Source: Pictodentalium vernedei (taxonomy: Eukaryota > Mollusca > Scaphopoda > Dentaliida > Dentaliidae). From it: 64,000 nucleotides of DNA. The position numbers and the translations under genes are program-made. The DNA is taken from assembly GCA_031216915.1 (NCBI GenBank), contig CM062291.1, forward strand, positions 31,624,484-31,688,483, in the 5' to 3' direction. Positions 40,646 through 51,345 of this stretch are shown here, one piece after another (the first letter of the stretch is position 1; every line of letters begins with the position of its first letter). The notes under the pieces were generated by a model. That model was not told the origin of the DNA. It saw only the letters and a program-made list of their open reading frames with translations, and ran no database searches.

Positions 40646-40888
40646 GAGAACACTGAAATCAGGGTTAATACACCTTGTTATAAAAAAAACCCTATGACTT
40701 CCAACGACCATTTTAATAAAATTCCATGACTTTTTATAACACTTGATTAAAACTAGTGAAAACTCAATACCGTGAAAACTACCGCCAGAACATGAATGCG
40801 TAATAGCAAGTAAACTGATAGACTACACGACTTTTACATTTTTCAGTGTCATTACATTTTATGACTTTTTGATTTATATCACACAACT
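40646..40888. other. Unassigned
   Basis: AT-rich. No feature recognised. Confidence 0.4.
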
Positions 40889-41128
40889 TTAACCCTTTGA
40901 ACTCTAGTGGTATCTTCCATGCCAGTTCAATGTCAGCAATTAGAAGAGTACATATTCATTATTTGGGGAAGACCAATCAATATTTTCAACGTGCAGCCTC
41001 GAGGCTGCACGCTGAAAATACTGATTGGTCTCCCCCACATATTTACTGAGCAGTCATCCTATTTATTGACGTAAATGACGGGTCATGTTCCTGGCCGGAA
41101 AAACGGCCGCTGGGGTTTAAAGGGTTAA
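40889..41128. mobile_element. P4 MITE, complete
   Basis: TTAA plus CCCTTTGAACTCTAGTGGTA at the left and GGGGTTTAAAGGG plus TTAA at the right. The core ATTTTCAACGTGCAGCCTCG turns near 41005. This is the best copy of the family. Confidence 0.88.
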
Positions 41129-41170
41129 CCCTTGAGGGCCTAGAGATTTTTTTGTACATTCTGCTACACT
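41125..41170. mobile_element. P5 MITE, left end fragment
   Basis: TTAACCCTTGAGGGCCTAGA shares its TTAA with the right end of the preceding P4 element. The 44.06-kb copy is the longer relative. Confidence 0.5.
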
Positions 41171-41173
41171 TTT

Positions 41174-41320
41174 TATTTTTTATTGGGGTTTAATGACACT
41201 TTTGGCAACCAGGGTAATAACATCATATCTGACAGTCTTATGGGTGGTGGAAGCCAAGGTTCTCAGAGAGAACCACCAAGCAGTGGTGAGCAACTGTCAA
41301 ATTCCCTAACGTACTAACCA
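41174..41320 (-). mobile_element. SINE, left part, split by another SINE
   Basis: TTATTGGGGTTTAATGACAC tail side, then body to AACGTACTAACC, where a second SINE is inserted. Continues at about 41684. Confidence 0.8.
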
Positions 41321-41683
41321 TTTATTTATGTATTTATTTATTGGTGTTTAAGGTCACATACTTATGCACAATGGCTAATCGTGACCGTGACAGTTTTTAC
41401 GGGTGGAGGAAGCCGGAGTACCCGGAGAGAACCACCAAGCATCAATGAGCAACTCTCAGCTCCTCAAAATTCTAACTTTGTTCAAGCGGGGTTACAGCAG
41501 TTGAAGACATGTGCACCATCGACGTGCAGTACGCCTTAGTACACCGCATCATCGTGCTCCCATGTAGGCAACCGGGATAAAATGCCTTGTCCAAGGACAC
41601 AACGCGGGTCATCCCAGACGGGGATCGAACCCAGAACCTCTAGCATAGAAGTCCAACAGTCCACCACTGAGCCACCGCGCTCC
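41321..41683 (-). mobile_element. tRNA-headed SINE nested in a SINE
   Basis: Complete: TTTA tail, GTGTTTAAGGTCACATACTT, body, CCTTGTCCAAGGACACAAC, head ending CCACCGCGCTCCC. The B box is altered (GGGGATCGAACCC on plus). The target duplication is diverged (AACGTACTAACC and AATGCACTAACT). Confidence 0.88.
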
Positions 41684-42035
41684 CAATGCACTAACTCTGC
41701 ACAAGTAGGGTTAGCATTGATTGAAAACAAGTGCACCATCAAAATACAGAACTCCTTAGTACACAATGATGAAAACAAGTGCACCATCAAGATACAGTAC
41801 TCCTAAGTACACAATGATGAAAACAAGTGCACTATCAAAATACAGTACTCCTTAGTACACAATGATGAAAACAAGTGCACCATCAAAATACAGTACTCCT
41901 TAGTACACAGTGATACCATGACCCTACATAGGTAATCAGGATTAAGTGTTTTTCCCAAGGACACAATACAGCTGCCCCTGGTGGGCATCGAACCATGGAT
42001 CTTTCAGTTTGAAGTGCCGGTAACCAGTGAGCCAC
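41684..42035 (-). mobile_element. SINE, right part, with internal 48-bp expansion
   Basis: Resumes at AATGCACTAACTCTGCACAA and ends with a decayed head (GTAACCAGTGAGCCACC). Its body is lengthened by the tandem repeat described next. Confidence 0.8.
41720..41912. repeat. 48-bp tandem repeat inside a SINE, 4 units
   Basis: TGAAAACAAGTGCACCATCA starts at 41722, 41770, 41818 and 41866, a constant 48-bp step. Each unit ends with TACTCCTTAGTACACAATGA. The unit is SINE body sequence, so the array arose by local duplication. Confidence 0.95.
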
Positions 42036-42167
42036 CTTATATTGGCAGCCAAGACTTTGCTAGAACAACTGCCTGAGCATTCTGAATGTAACATGTAGGT
42101 TTAGCCAAAGACTGCATATAGCACCTGTCTGTAGTGGAAAAAAGTGATTCAAATAGGAATTAGGTCT

Positions 42168-42415
42168 TTAACCCTTTACCTAACAAATCACCCACATCTG
42201 CCCGCATAATATGCAAATTGAGCAGTTGAAAAAATTAACTTTTTCAAAATATTTCTACAAAACCATATCATGTGACCCCTCATTGGAACGAGCTCACTGA
42301 GCTCGTTCCAATGAGGGGTCACATGATATGGTTTGTTGAAATTTTTTGAAAAATTTAAAAAAATGATATTTAAAATAATAAATTTTGATATCGTCTGCAT
42401 TGGGTAAAGGGTTAA
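42168..42415. mobile_element. P2 MITE
   Basis: TTAA ends, CCCTTTACCTAACAAATCAC left and GCATTGGGTAAAGGG right. The core at about 42263-42332 turns at GAGCTCACTGAGCTC. Confidence 0.93.
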
Positions 42416-42589
42416 GTGTTAATCATCCAGCAACTTGAACACAATAAAATGAAAATGTCATATTTCAGAATCAATATTCTGAAACTCTATGACTTTCAAT
42501 TTTGATTTTCAATGAATCAATCTGTAAAATAATAACCCCACTTTTTTCCTGGTTTACCAGGCCTTCATTTTAAAAACTTAGATGTGAGT

Positions 42590-42872
42590 CTTCCATGGAA
42601 GACGTGTGTCGCCTGGCGTTTCAGACAGAATTCTAAGTGGAAAAGGGGCATAACTCTGGAAAAAATACAGCGGATCAAAAAATAAAATAGGAGGTGCACA
42701 ATGCCATTATGTGATAAAGAATCACTGAAAGTTTCATCAAAATCCATTCATAGGTTTAAGAGGAGTGGCGGATAAGAGAAAGGGTGACGCGGATGACGAT
42801 GCGGACAACGCAAGACGACAAAAGTAATCCCTATATGTCGCTCCCCACTTTGTGGGGCGGCGACACAACAAA
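42590..42872. mobile_element. Pearl/HINE-like element, single core
   Basis: TGTGTCGCCTGGCG near the start is matched by a terminal CCCCACTTTGTGGGGCGGCG hairpin with GACACA. The core has GGGGCATAACTCTGG and a GTGACGCGGATGACGATGC tract replaces the usual ACGG array. Confidence 0.6.
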
Positions 42873-42982
42873 AATTCTAGGACTTTCCAGGTTTTTCATG
42901 ACCCGTACAAATCCTGTGAAACGTTAAGACTCAAACACAAAGCTGGTAATGCCAGACCTCTTGATTAGAAGTCTCCACTCAT

Positions 42983-43222
42983 TAATCCTTTCAACACTGG
43001 TGGTATCTTCCATGCTAGTTAAATGGAAGAAATTGGAAGAGTCCATATACATTATTTGGGGGTAGAGCAATTAATATTTTCAACGTGCAGCCTTCAGGAT
43101 GCATGTTGAAACTATTAATTGTTCTACAACACATGTTCACTTAGAAGCCATCCTACTTAATCAAATTATGATGTATCGTGTTCCCGGACCGGAAAAGCGG
43201 CCTCTCGTGTAGAAAGAGTTAA
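42983..43222. mobile_element. P4 MITE, diverged
   Basis: TTAA plus TCCTTTCAACACTGGTGGTA at the left and GTAGAAAGAG plus TTAA at the right. Core TTTTCAACGTGCAGCCTTC and its inverse near 43095. Confidence 0.8.
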
Positions 43223-43620
43223 ACAATAAGTTTCCCCCACCAGGATGTTAAATAGATCCTTGACTAAGCTATGCATGGAAGACACCATTTAGCCTCATTT
43301 TCTTATTGATGTACTTGAAGGTATCAATAACAAGACAATGGCAAACATTTGTTTTCTCTGTACAATAAAACTGATGATAACCTATCTTCCTACTGAGAAT
43401 CTAAAGAAATAGTTACTTAATGAGAGTACTTCCCCACATTCAACACATCTCAATTACAATAGAACTCCTGTTTTTTTAACATCAAATGATTTTTCTTTTT
43501 CTTCCCCAACAAAGTGTAATGAACCTTCTTGTTGATTGACTTGTAGCTTCAAGTACTGTTTGTCAGTATGGAAGTGGTGATTCTCAATGCTCCTACAGTC
43601 TGACACAATCATCCTCATAT
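43223..43620. other. No gene recognised
   Basis: Unassigned. The short minus-strand frame at 43454-43639 has no domain. Confidence 0.4.
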
Positions 43621-43862
43621 TTAACCCTTTACCTAACATGAAAAGCAGACGACACTTGCAAAAAAAATTCTTGAATAACTAATTTTTTTCATTTTTTGTC
43701 TCAAAAACATAGGTTATGACCCCTCATTGGAACGAGCTCGTTCCAATGAGGGGTCATAACCTATGTTTTTGAGACAAAAAATGAAAAAATAATGAAAATT
43801 CATTGGCGATTTTTAAGAATAGCGCTGGCCGGTTTTGGCCGTTACGTTGGGTAAAGGGTTAA
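43621..43862. mobile_element. P1 MITE
   Basis: TTAA plus CCCTTTACCTAACATGAAAA and GTTGGGTAAAGGG plus TTAA. The core is perfect but with a short turn (GGAACGAGCTCGTTCC). Its right TTAA is also the left TTAA of the next element. Confidence 0.95.
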
Positions 43863-44059
43863 CACACTAATGTCAAAATATTTAAATTTTAGACAGAAAA
43901 AATTTCCCATAATGCAACTAGAAATTTAACCAATTTAATCTCGTTTGACAGAGCTCATTGAGCTCTGTCAAACGAGATTGAATTGGGTAAATTTCTGGAT
44001 GCATTATGGGAAAAAACAGCTTCCTTTTGGTATTTTGACATCAGAGTAAAGGGTGTTAA
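43859..44059. mobile_element. P3 MITE abutting P1
   Basis: Starts at the shared TTAA (43859-43862). CACACTAATGTCAAAATA left and TATTTTGACATCAGAG right are inverted. Core CTCGTTTGACAGAGCTC and its inverse at about 43940-43975. Ends at GGGTG plus TTAA. Confidence 0.85.
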
Positions 44060-44306
44060 ATCATAACCTTCAAAGGCCTGAGATGTTTTATACATTTTTG
44101 CTCTACCTAAACAGTCCATATCCTTTGTTTGACATAGTTGTTGTTTCTAGGCAAGTTTTGGCTGCCTGAGTAGACATGCCTAAAAACAACTGCCAAGGTA
44201 CTTAGAAGGTAACTTTCATATTTATCTAGTGACTTGTTTGTTGACTGTACTTGTTCAGCTGTAGAGAAACATGATCAAAAGTTGAAATTAGGCCCTTAAG
44301 GGTTAA
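44056..44306. mobile_element. P5 MITE abutting P3, putative
   Basis: Begins at the TTAA shared with the P3 copy and ends CCCTTAAGGG plus TTAA (44303-44306). The left terminus TAACCTTCAAAGGCCTGAG matches the 41.13-kb fragment. No strong palindrome; terminal similarity is modest. Confidence 0.5.
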
Positions 44307-44769
44307 TAGAATCAAGGGCATCGCTAATGGGGGGTTTTGGAGGCATGTAACCCCCCCCCCCCCTCCCCCTCCAAAGCTTCCAATCTGACCTTTTCATAAG
44401 GATTGGAGTGGAGGCGTGTAACCCCCCACCTCCAAAGTTTCCAATCAGACATTTTCATAAGGACTGGAGTCTAAGTTTATACCATTATTACCTAATCTAC
44501 TACCGGGTATATATAAAAAGCCTATGACATAAATTTTAGCTTCACACACAAACCGTAGAGAGCACGCATGTCTGTGCTGAACACACCAGCAATGGGATTT
44601 CAAGTTAAATTACACCTACAGAGGAATTACATCCAAGTTGACCTTTGGTGACCTCAACCTGAATGCAAACAGGCCTAAATTTATAGCTCGTCTACTTGTG
44701 AAGAGCGAAATGAAAGAGGCAATTATTTATTACGTTTTTTTAAATGAGTTAACCTCATAAGATACCAAC
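44307..44769. other. No gene; shared repeat and C-rich tract
   Basis: A poly-C tract lies at 44351-44378, within a short duplicated phrase (GGAGGCATGTAACCCCC and GGAGGCGTGTAACCCCC). 44560-44745 is the inverse of part of the 20.3-20.55 kb repeat. Confidence 0.6.
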
Positions 44770-45913
44770 AAGAGCACCGCTGGGCATTGCATCATACGCC
44801 CGTGAACTGTTCAAATTGTACCATTTTAACACATTTGCAATTTTTTTAGAGTGCGAGAAATTTATACTGGCATATATATATATGTTACGGTCAGACTTTG
44901 AAATCAGTGATTTTGTGAAATGACTAAATTTTTCAGTCATTTGAGAAAAAGACTAACAAGTTTGAAGCCAATCGAAAAACAAATACTAAAGTTATCATCC
45001 GGAAACCAAATATTTGACGAAGAATTCTAAGTCCAACAGGGGCCATAATTCAGGCAAAAATTGTTCAGACCGACCCCATATTCGAACTTGACCTGTATTT
45101 TGTTGTGATTAAACCACATACCAAGTTTGGAGCCGATCGGAAAACAAATACTAAAGTTATCATCCGGAAACCAAATATTTGACGAAGAATTCTAAGTCCA
45201 ACAGGGGCCATAATTCAGGCAAAAATTGTTCAGACCGACCCCATATTCGAACTTGACCTGTATTTTGTTGTGATTAAACCACATACCAAATTTGGAGCCG
45301 ATCGGAAAACAAATACTAAAGTTATCATCCGGAAACCAAATATTTGATGAATTCTAAGTCCAACAGGGGCCATAATTCAGGCGAAAAATGTTCGGACCGA
45401 CCCCATATTCGAACTTGATCTGTATTTTGTTGTGATTAAACCACATACCAAATTTGGAGCTGATCGGAAAACAAATACTAAAGTTATCATCCGGAAACCA
45501 AATATTTGACAAATTCTAAGTCCAACTGGGGCCATAATTCAGGCGAAAAATGTTCGGACCGACCCCATATTCGAACTTGACCTGTATTTTGTTGTGATTA
45601 AACCACATACCACATTTGGAGCCGATCGGAAAACAAATACTAAAGTTATCATCCGGAAACCAAATAATTGACGAATTCTAAGTCCAACTGGGGCCATAAT
45701 TCAGGCGAAAAATGTTCGGACCGACCCCATATTCGAACTTGACCTGTATTTTGTTGTGATTAAACCACATACCACATTTGGAGCCGATCGGAAAACAAAT
45801 ACTAAAGTTATTGTTCGGAAACCAAATGGACAGACGGACGGACGGACGGACGGACGGACAGACGGACGGACAACGCCATACTATAATACGTCCTGTTTTT
45901 CAAACGGGCGTAT
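44770..45913. mobile_element. Pearl/HINE-like element, five 162-165 bp units
   Basis: AGTTATCATCCGGAAACC-type phases start near 44991, 45156, 45321, 45483, 45645 and 45807, giving steps of 165, 165, 162, 162 and 162. Each unit holds CAACAGGGGCCATAATTCAG and TTCGGACCGACCCCATATTC. A GACGGACGGACGGACGGAC microsatellite follows at about 45834-45870. Subterminal ATACGCCCGT (44794-44803) is the inverse of ACGGGCGTAT (45904-45913). This is the clearest pearl-type structure here. No coding capacity. Confidence 0.85.
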
Positions 45914-45975
45914 AAAAATGAACAAGCATGTGTTGTCTCATGTTAGCAAAGCATCCATAACTCGAAAGTATGTTA

Positions 45976-46234
45976 TTAACCCTTTACAAACCTTTACCTA
46001 ACATGAAAAGCAGATGACACTTGCAAAAAAAATTCTTGAACTAATTTTTTTCATTTTTTGTCTCCAAAACATAGAATATGACCCCTCATTGGAACAAGCT
46101 TGACGAGCTCTTTCCAATGAGGGGTCATAACCTATGTTCTGGAGACAAAAAATGAAAAAAATAATGACAATTAATTGGCGATTTTTGAGAATAGCACTGG
46201 CCAGTTTTGGTCCTTACGTTGGGTAAAGGGTTAA
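45976..46234. mobile_element. P1 MITE with duplicated left terminus
   Basis: TTAACCCTTTACAAACCTTTACCTAACATG shows the CCTTTAC motif twice. The right end is GTTGGGTAAAGGG plus TTAA. The core is at about 46080-46145. Confidence 0.85.
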
Positions 46235-46261
46235 AATGAAAAAGGACCCATGATTTGCAAA

Positions 46262-46572
46262 TTTCTTTTACCATTTCGTTTCAGCGCTAAAATTGACAGT
46301 GGCAGTACCGCTCTCCGGTGTTCATGTAAACAAAAACAGATTCGTGTATGTCTGCTGCTCAGCAAAATCGAGAAAAATAATAGCAACTCTTAATAATCTG
46401 ACTGACAATCAGGGTACAAATAAAATATACCCAAAGTAGCTTGGAGTACCAAATGTTCACCACTCGTGGTGAAGTGGTGTTAACTGCTTGCCAAAGGCTT
46501 GCAGTTAACACCACTTCACAACTCATGGTGAACATTTGAAACTCCAAGCTACTATGCGTATATTCTATATAT
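46262..46572. mobile_element. Foldback element J, uninterrupted copy
   Basis: The flank AAAATTGACAGTGGCAG and ACAGATTCGTGTATGTCTGC precedes a hairpin at about 46438-46555 (CACCACTCGTGGTGAAGTGG and its inverse, apex CTTGCCAAAGGCTTGC). It shows the empty site of the SINE inserted in the 19.4-kb copy. Confidence 0.75.
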
Positions 46573-46639
46573 CCATTTGCTCTTATTTATAATCAGACAC
46601 TTTCTTATAACACTAGATTTGATACTTGGATACTTGTCA

Positions 46640-47375
46640 CACACACAGAGTCAGATATCCAAAAGGAGGATCTGCAGGCTGCCTTCAATCAATGCTAACC
46701 CTGCTTGAGCTGCATTGGTACACACACACACAGTCAGATGTCCAAAAGGAGGATCTGCAGGCTGTCTTCAGTCAATGCTAACCCTGCTTGAGCTGTGTTG
46801 GTACACACACACAGAGTCAGATTTCCAAAAATAGGTTCTGCAGGCTGCCTTCAACCAATGCTAATCCTGCTTGAGCAGAATTGGTACACACACACACAGT
46901 CAGATTTCCAAAAGGAGGATCTGCAGGCTGCCTTCAATCAATGCTAACACTGCTTGAGCTGTGTTGGTACACACACACACAGTCAGATTTCCAAAAGGAG
47001 GATCTGCAGGCTGCCTTCAACCAAAGCTAACCCTGCTTGAGCTACATTGGTACACACACACAGAGTCAGATTTCCAAAAGGAGGATCTGCAGGCCGCCTT
47101 CAATCAATGCTAACCCTGCTTGAGCTGCATTGGTACACACACACAGAGTCAGATTTCCAAAAGGAGGATCTGCAGGCTGCCTTCAATCAATGCTAACCCT
47201 GCTTGTGCTGTGTTGGTACACACACACAGAGTCAGATTTCCAAAAGGAGGATCTGCAGGCTGCCTTCAATCAATGCTAACCCTGCTTGAGCTGCGTTGGT
47301 ACACACACACACAGCCAGATTACCAAAAGGAGGATCTGCAGGCTGCCTTCAACCAATGGTTCTCTCAAAGTACCC
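46640..47375. repeat. About 83-85 bp minisatellite, 9 units
   Basis: Each unit combines a TACACACACACA tract, AGTCAGATTTCCAAAAGGAG and the SINE-like phrase TTCAATCAATGCTAACCCTG. The array ends inside a plus-strand SINE fragment, so it probably expanded from within a SINE. Confidence 0.92.
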
Positions 47376-47445
47376 CGGCTTTCTCCACCTGTTAAAACTG
47401 TCCGACAATCGAAAGTGTTGTTACACCCCAAATAAAGAAGAAAGA
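47350..47445 (+). mobile_element. SINE fragment at the end of the minisatellite
   Basis: CTTCAACCAATGGTTCTCTC, CCGGCTTTCTCCACCTGTTA and GTTGTTACACCCCAAATAAA form a truncated tail-side SINE end. Confidence 0.7.
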
Positions 47446-47556
47446 AGAAATTTGCTGTGAAGCAGCCATGACCAGATTTGATGAATAATTCATCTAAATT
47501 TAACTCAACAAATCACTGGTGAAAAACTCTATTCAATTTACAGGGTGGAAAATGGA

Positions 47557-47806
47557 TTAACCCTTTACCCAACGCAGACGATATCAAAATTTATTATTTT
47601 AAATATAATTTTTTTAAATTTTTCAAAAAAATTTCAACAAAACCATATCATGTGACCCCTCATTGCAATGAGCTCAATGAGCTCGTTCCAACGAGGGGTC
47701 ACATGATATGGTTTTGTTGAAATATTTTGAAAAATTTACTTTTTTCAACTACTCAATTTGCATATTACGCAGGCGGATGCGGGCGATTCGTTAGGTAAAG
47801 AGTTAA
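47557..47806. mobile_element. P2 MITE
   Basis: TTAA ends, CCCTTTACCCAACGCAGACG left and TTCGTTAGGTAAAGAG right. The core at about 47645-47712 turns at GAGCTCAATGAGCTC. Confidence 0.92.
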
Positions 47807-47908
47807 ATAAGTCCAAATTATACATATTTCATTAGCAAGAGAAATTCTGTCCTGTGAAGGAATATCCAACAGAAACATGCAAGGAGTTAAACAAGCATTT
47901 AATATATA

Positions 47909-48057
47909 GACAATAAACATATAGTGTGTTTTTATATCTGTGTTATACAACGCGTTGAAATATGGTTTATTTTTTCGAGGCTTTGCCGAGAAAAAATAAA
48001 CCATATTTCAACGAGTTGTATAACACAGATATAAAAACACACTATATGTTTATTGTT
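47909..48057. repeat. Long palindrome, arms about 70 bp
   Basis: ACAATAAACATATAGTGTGT to GTTTATTTTTTCGAGGC and back, turning at GAGGCTTTGCCGAG near 47983. The right arm continues into TTTTTATCTGATAAC, which returns inverted at about 48788-48802. This mirrors the arrangement at 3.67-4.42 kb. Confidence 0.88.
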
Positions 48058-48802
48058 TTTATCTGATAACAAACAGACACCCGTCTCGTGCGTCTTCCCG
48101 ACTTATATATGCTTCCCACGGGCCTCCAAAGAAAACCAGTCTACGAGACAAAAGAAATAGGACAAGACGCATAGAGTTGTGTCCCTTACATTACAAAATC
48201 GACGACGGCGATTGTAAAGTGCGATTGCACTTCTTGCATCATGTAACTGCGCTGGAACAAAATAAATTTCAACTATTTTATTAACAGTAACAAAACGGTG
48301 TTTCAGTAGAGTTATTCTTTTTTTGACATAGTTCCAGTTTTCTTCCGTGTTTTATGCTGTAGTCCCAATATAACAAATAATTTTGCGTTTGTTTACAATT
48401 TTTACGAAGTGTTTTTTTTTTCAGGTAGAGCAGACAAACTTTTAATTAGCGCAGTTCCGCGAGTACTTTTGATCGAGGCTGTGACTATAAATAGTTCGCA
48501 GTCGCCGCATACTAATTACTATTAACATTCAAGTAATTTCTACGTTTTGAAGCAAAATTTTAGGTTGGCTTTATTGAAGCAAAATAAATAAGAAATGACA
48601 CCATCAGAGGATTTTGACAAAGTGCAATAAGCGTACAATTAAAACCTGCCCTGTGATATAACGATGTTTCATGAATGAATGAATGAAAATGGAATTGAAA
48701 GAGGTCAGAGGTCGTTCGCATAAATTATAATTATATACAACACCCGTTGTATATACTTCAAGTATATACAACGGTTGTTATACTCTATGGTTATCAGATA
48801 AA
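48058..48802. other. Internal region bounded by inverted TTATCTGATAAC
   Basis: No ORF. A second hairpin, ACCCGTTGTATATACTTCAA with its inverse, lies at 48741-48775. Probably the body of the foldback element begun at 47909. Confidence 0.45.
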
Positions 48803-49440
48803 AAGTGGGTTTTCAACACTCGCTCAACCAAGGACATTCTGCCAGATAATGGTCTCAGGATTCACTCTCCACCATTTTCTGGATGAATACATTGGGCCTC
48901 GTGTACTGTCTTTTATTCTATAACACAATGCAATACTCATGCAATTATCAACATACATATTGATTAGAATAACATTTTTTCTCTAATGACAGAGTAGTAA
49001 AATAGAACATTGTTTGGCTCACTATAAAATAAAATAATTTGTCGCCACAATGACGCATGATTAAGCTGAACAATAGCCCTTCATCCAGGGATAAGATGTA
49101 TTGCATAAGCCTAGTTTTACAGAACATGAAAACAGTTTTCCTTTTTTTCTTGATTAAATCTGAACAAGATAATACAAAAGGATATTGTTATCGGTAAAAT
49201 AAATATTGGTGTGAAACAACAAACTTCAAGCCATAGCCATAACTGGTCAAGTGCTAAATTATTTTTTGTCATCAAAATTTGTTCACATGTCTTTGCCTTG
49301 TTACATTTATGGGAGAGTGCCTTTTGGCATTCTCCCATAAATTGTAAAAAGGCAAATCCATATAGGTGAAACAAGGGCTATGCAATGAGTGGGCTACTCA
49401 CTGCCCTCGACCTGTAAGTATTTTCAAAGTAGCGTTAAAG
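48803..49440. other. No gene; partial repeat at 49.26-49.37 kb
   Basis: 49290-49360 is the TTTATGGGAGAGTGCC palindrome seen at 20.27 kb, with the same GTTCACATGTCTTTGCCTT left flank as 13.87 kb. The rest is unassigned. Confidence 0.5.
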
Positions 49441-49478
49441 ATTTTGTGGAACAGAAAAATTTTCTAAGTCAAAAGAGT

Positions 49479-49846
49479 ATTTATTTATTGGTGTTTTAAG
49501 GTCACATACTTATGCACAATGGCTAATCGTGACCGTGACAGTTTTACAGGTGGAGGAAGCCGGAGTACCCGGAGAGAACCACCGAGCAACGACGAGCAGC
49601 TGTCAGCTCTCCAACATCGTAACTCTGAACTCTGCACCGCAGCACAGGCAGAGTTAGATTGGTTGAAGACATGCGCACCATCGACGTGCAGTACGCCTCA
49701 GTACACAGCGTCATCGTGCCCCCATGTAGGCAATCGGGGTGAAGTGTCTTGCCCAAGGACACAACGCGGTTGCCGCAGGTGGGATTCGAACCGAGGACCT
49801 CTCGGATTGCAGCCTGCATCTCTACCAACTGAGCCACCGCGCCCCC
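49479..49846 (-). mobile_element. tRNA-headed SINE, full length, 12-bp TSD
   Basis: AGTCAAAAGAGT at 49467-49478 and 49847-49858. Complete from TTTA tail to CCACCGCGCCCCC head, B box GGTTCGAATCC on the minus strand near 49781-49791. The 206-codon minus frame at 49544-50164 reads through this SINE and the next element and is not a gene. Confidence 0.95.
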
Positions 49847-50132
49847 AGTCAAAAGAGTGAGAACCGAAAAATTTTCCAAGTCCAAAAAGTGAAAAAGGGC
49901 CATAACTCTGGGAAAAACTATTGGACGGAACCCATTCATTATGTATATATACGTTCCCCCATGCGGGCCTATCAGCATACCATAGGGGATCCACATCCGA
50001 CCAATGGCTTTGAAATTACAATGCAAAACATTTGCACGGACAGATGAAAGGACAGACAGATGGATGGATGGGCAGACAGAGGGCTTCACTAAATACCCCC
50101 GAATCCTCTTCGGAGGTCGGGGGCATAATACT
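49847..50132. mobile_element. Pearl/HINE-like element, single core
   Basis: GAAAAAGGGCCATAACTCTG core motif, then a GACAGACAGATGGATGGATG tract (about 50052) and a terminal hairpin CCCCCGAATCC / TTCGGAGGTCGGGGG. The SINE is inserted in its 5' part, as GAAAAATTTTCTAAGTC lies upstream of the SINE at about 49454. Confidence 0.65.
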
Positions 50133-50336
50133 TTCATTTCCAAGATAATATGACGCACATCCACAGAATATGAAGTCTTCAGGTTGCAGTCAGTAGCTGC
50201 ACTTCAAAATAAAGCCCAAATATGGGCTTCCAGCACTCAACCAGTTAACGCTGATATTGAAATATCCTCCCCATGGAGACCCTAGGAAATGAAGCATGTT
50301 GCCCATTTTAGAGGAGACTTCCTCCACCCTGGAAAT

Positions 50337-50410
50337 TGCTTATTTAATTATTTATTTATTGGTGTTTAAGGTCACAAACTTCTGCACAAAGGCTAATCAT
50401 GACCACAACA
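50337..50410 (-). mobile_element. SINE tail fragment
   Basis: TTATTTATTTATTGGTGTTT, AAGGTCACAAACTTCTGC, then truncated after CATGACCACAAC. Confidence 0.8.
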
Positions 50411-50553
50411 TGAAGATGAAGAAAAGTTCAGTCAATCGTTTATACCTCATGTTGTCTATTTTAGAGGACTCGCACCCCAAGTGACTGGGTCCTATTTTAC
50501 TAGTAAAACTAATGACATTTTCTAAATTAGTCACTAAAGAATCTGCGTGTACA

Positions 50554-50795
50554 TTAACCCTTTACCCAACGAATCGCCCGCATAATATGCAAATTCAGTA
50601 GTTGAAAAAATATTATTTTTCAAAACATTTCAACAAAACCATATCATGTGACCCCTCGTTGGACCGAGCTCATCGAGCTCGTTCCAACGAGGGGTCACAT
50701 GATATGGTTTTGTTGAAATTTTTTGAAAAATTTGAAAAAATGCTATTTAAAATAATAAATATTGATATCGTCTGCGTTGTTGGGTAAAGGGTTAA
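50554..50795. mobile_element. P2 MITE
   Basis: TTAA ends, CCCTTTACCCAACGAATCGC left and GTTGTTGGGTAAAGGG right. The CATCCGCCCG part of the left flank is deleted. Core at about 50638-50712. Confidence 0.92.
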
Positions 50796-50894
50796 ATAAT
50801 TAACAAGAGGTACACATTGGAGATGCAGGTGTCGAGTTGTGGTTAATTTCTTCATGCACTCTTTATTGAAAATCGGAAAAGTCATTGCGCTGAG

Positions 50895-51345
50895 CTCAAA
50901 ATTTGTAAAAATTTAAGCCAACAAGCTAAAAAATTTAAACTAGAGTCGATCCATTGCCAGGGGGTGCGATACCCCCGCAATCCATCGCCGCGTGGTGTGT
51001 TACCCCCGCACCAATACCTGAGGGTGAGCAAGGTCAACAATGTGACATCTTGGTGTTCAGAAAACAATAGGTGTCACCTAAAGGAGACACAAACAAATAC
51101 CCCCGCCTTTCAGTGGAGAAACAAAATTTTCGCAAGACTTTATACATGTTGCACATCTTCATTGTGTGTATGATCATATTCTGAAGTTTCAACTATGTGA
51201 ATTGAAAAGTGGGGGAGGAATTGATTACAGCATGACGGTACCCTCCATTAAACAATTTCGAAATGGAAGGACTGACGGACAGATGGACTGACGGACACGA
51301 GAAATCCTATGTACCCCCGCCTAGCGGGCGGGCGTATAATAAAAA
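50895..51345. mobile_element. Pearl/HINE-like element
   Basis: The left region has CCCCGC-rich stems (GGGGGTGCGATACCCCCGC at about 50960). GACGGACAGATGGACTGACG lies at about 51272. The end is CGCCTAGCGGGCGGGCG followed by TATAATAAAAATG. Confidence 0.6.

Noticed and set aside
40211..40729. 172-codon plus-strand open frame
   Set aside because: Formed by a P4 MITE end plus a SINE; no domain, and the frame is not conserved between SINE copies.
46640..47375. CRISPR-like array
   Set aside because: Units of 83-85 bp vary throughout and contain a CA microsatellite; there is no repeat/spacer alternation.
49544..50164. 206-codon minus-strand open frame
   Set aside because: It reads through a full SINE (49479-49846) and the adjoining pearl-like element. 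Its start is unrelated to any conserved sequence, and the same peptide stretches appear at every SINE copy.
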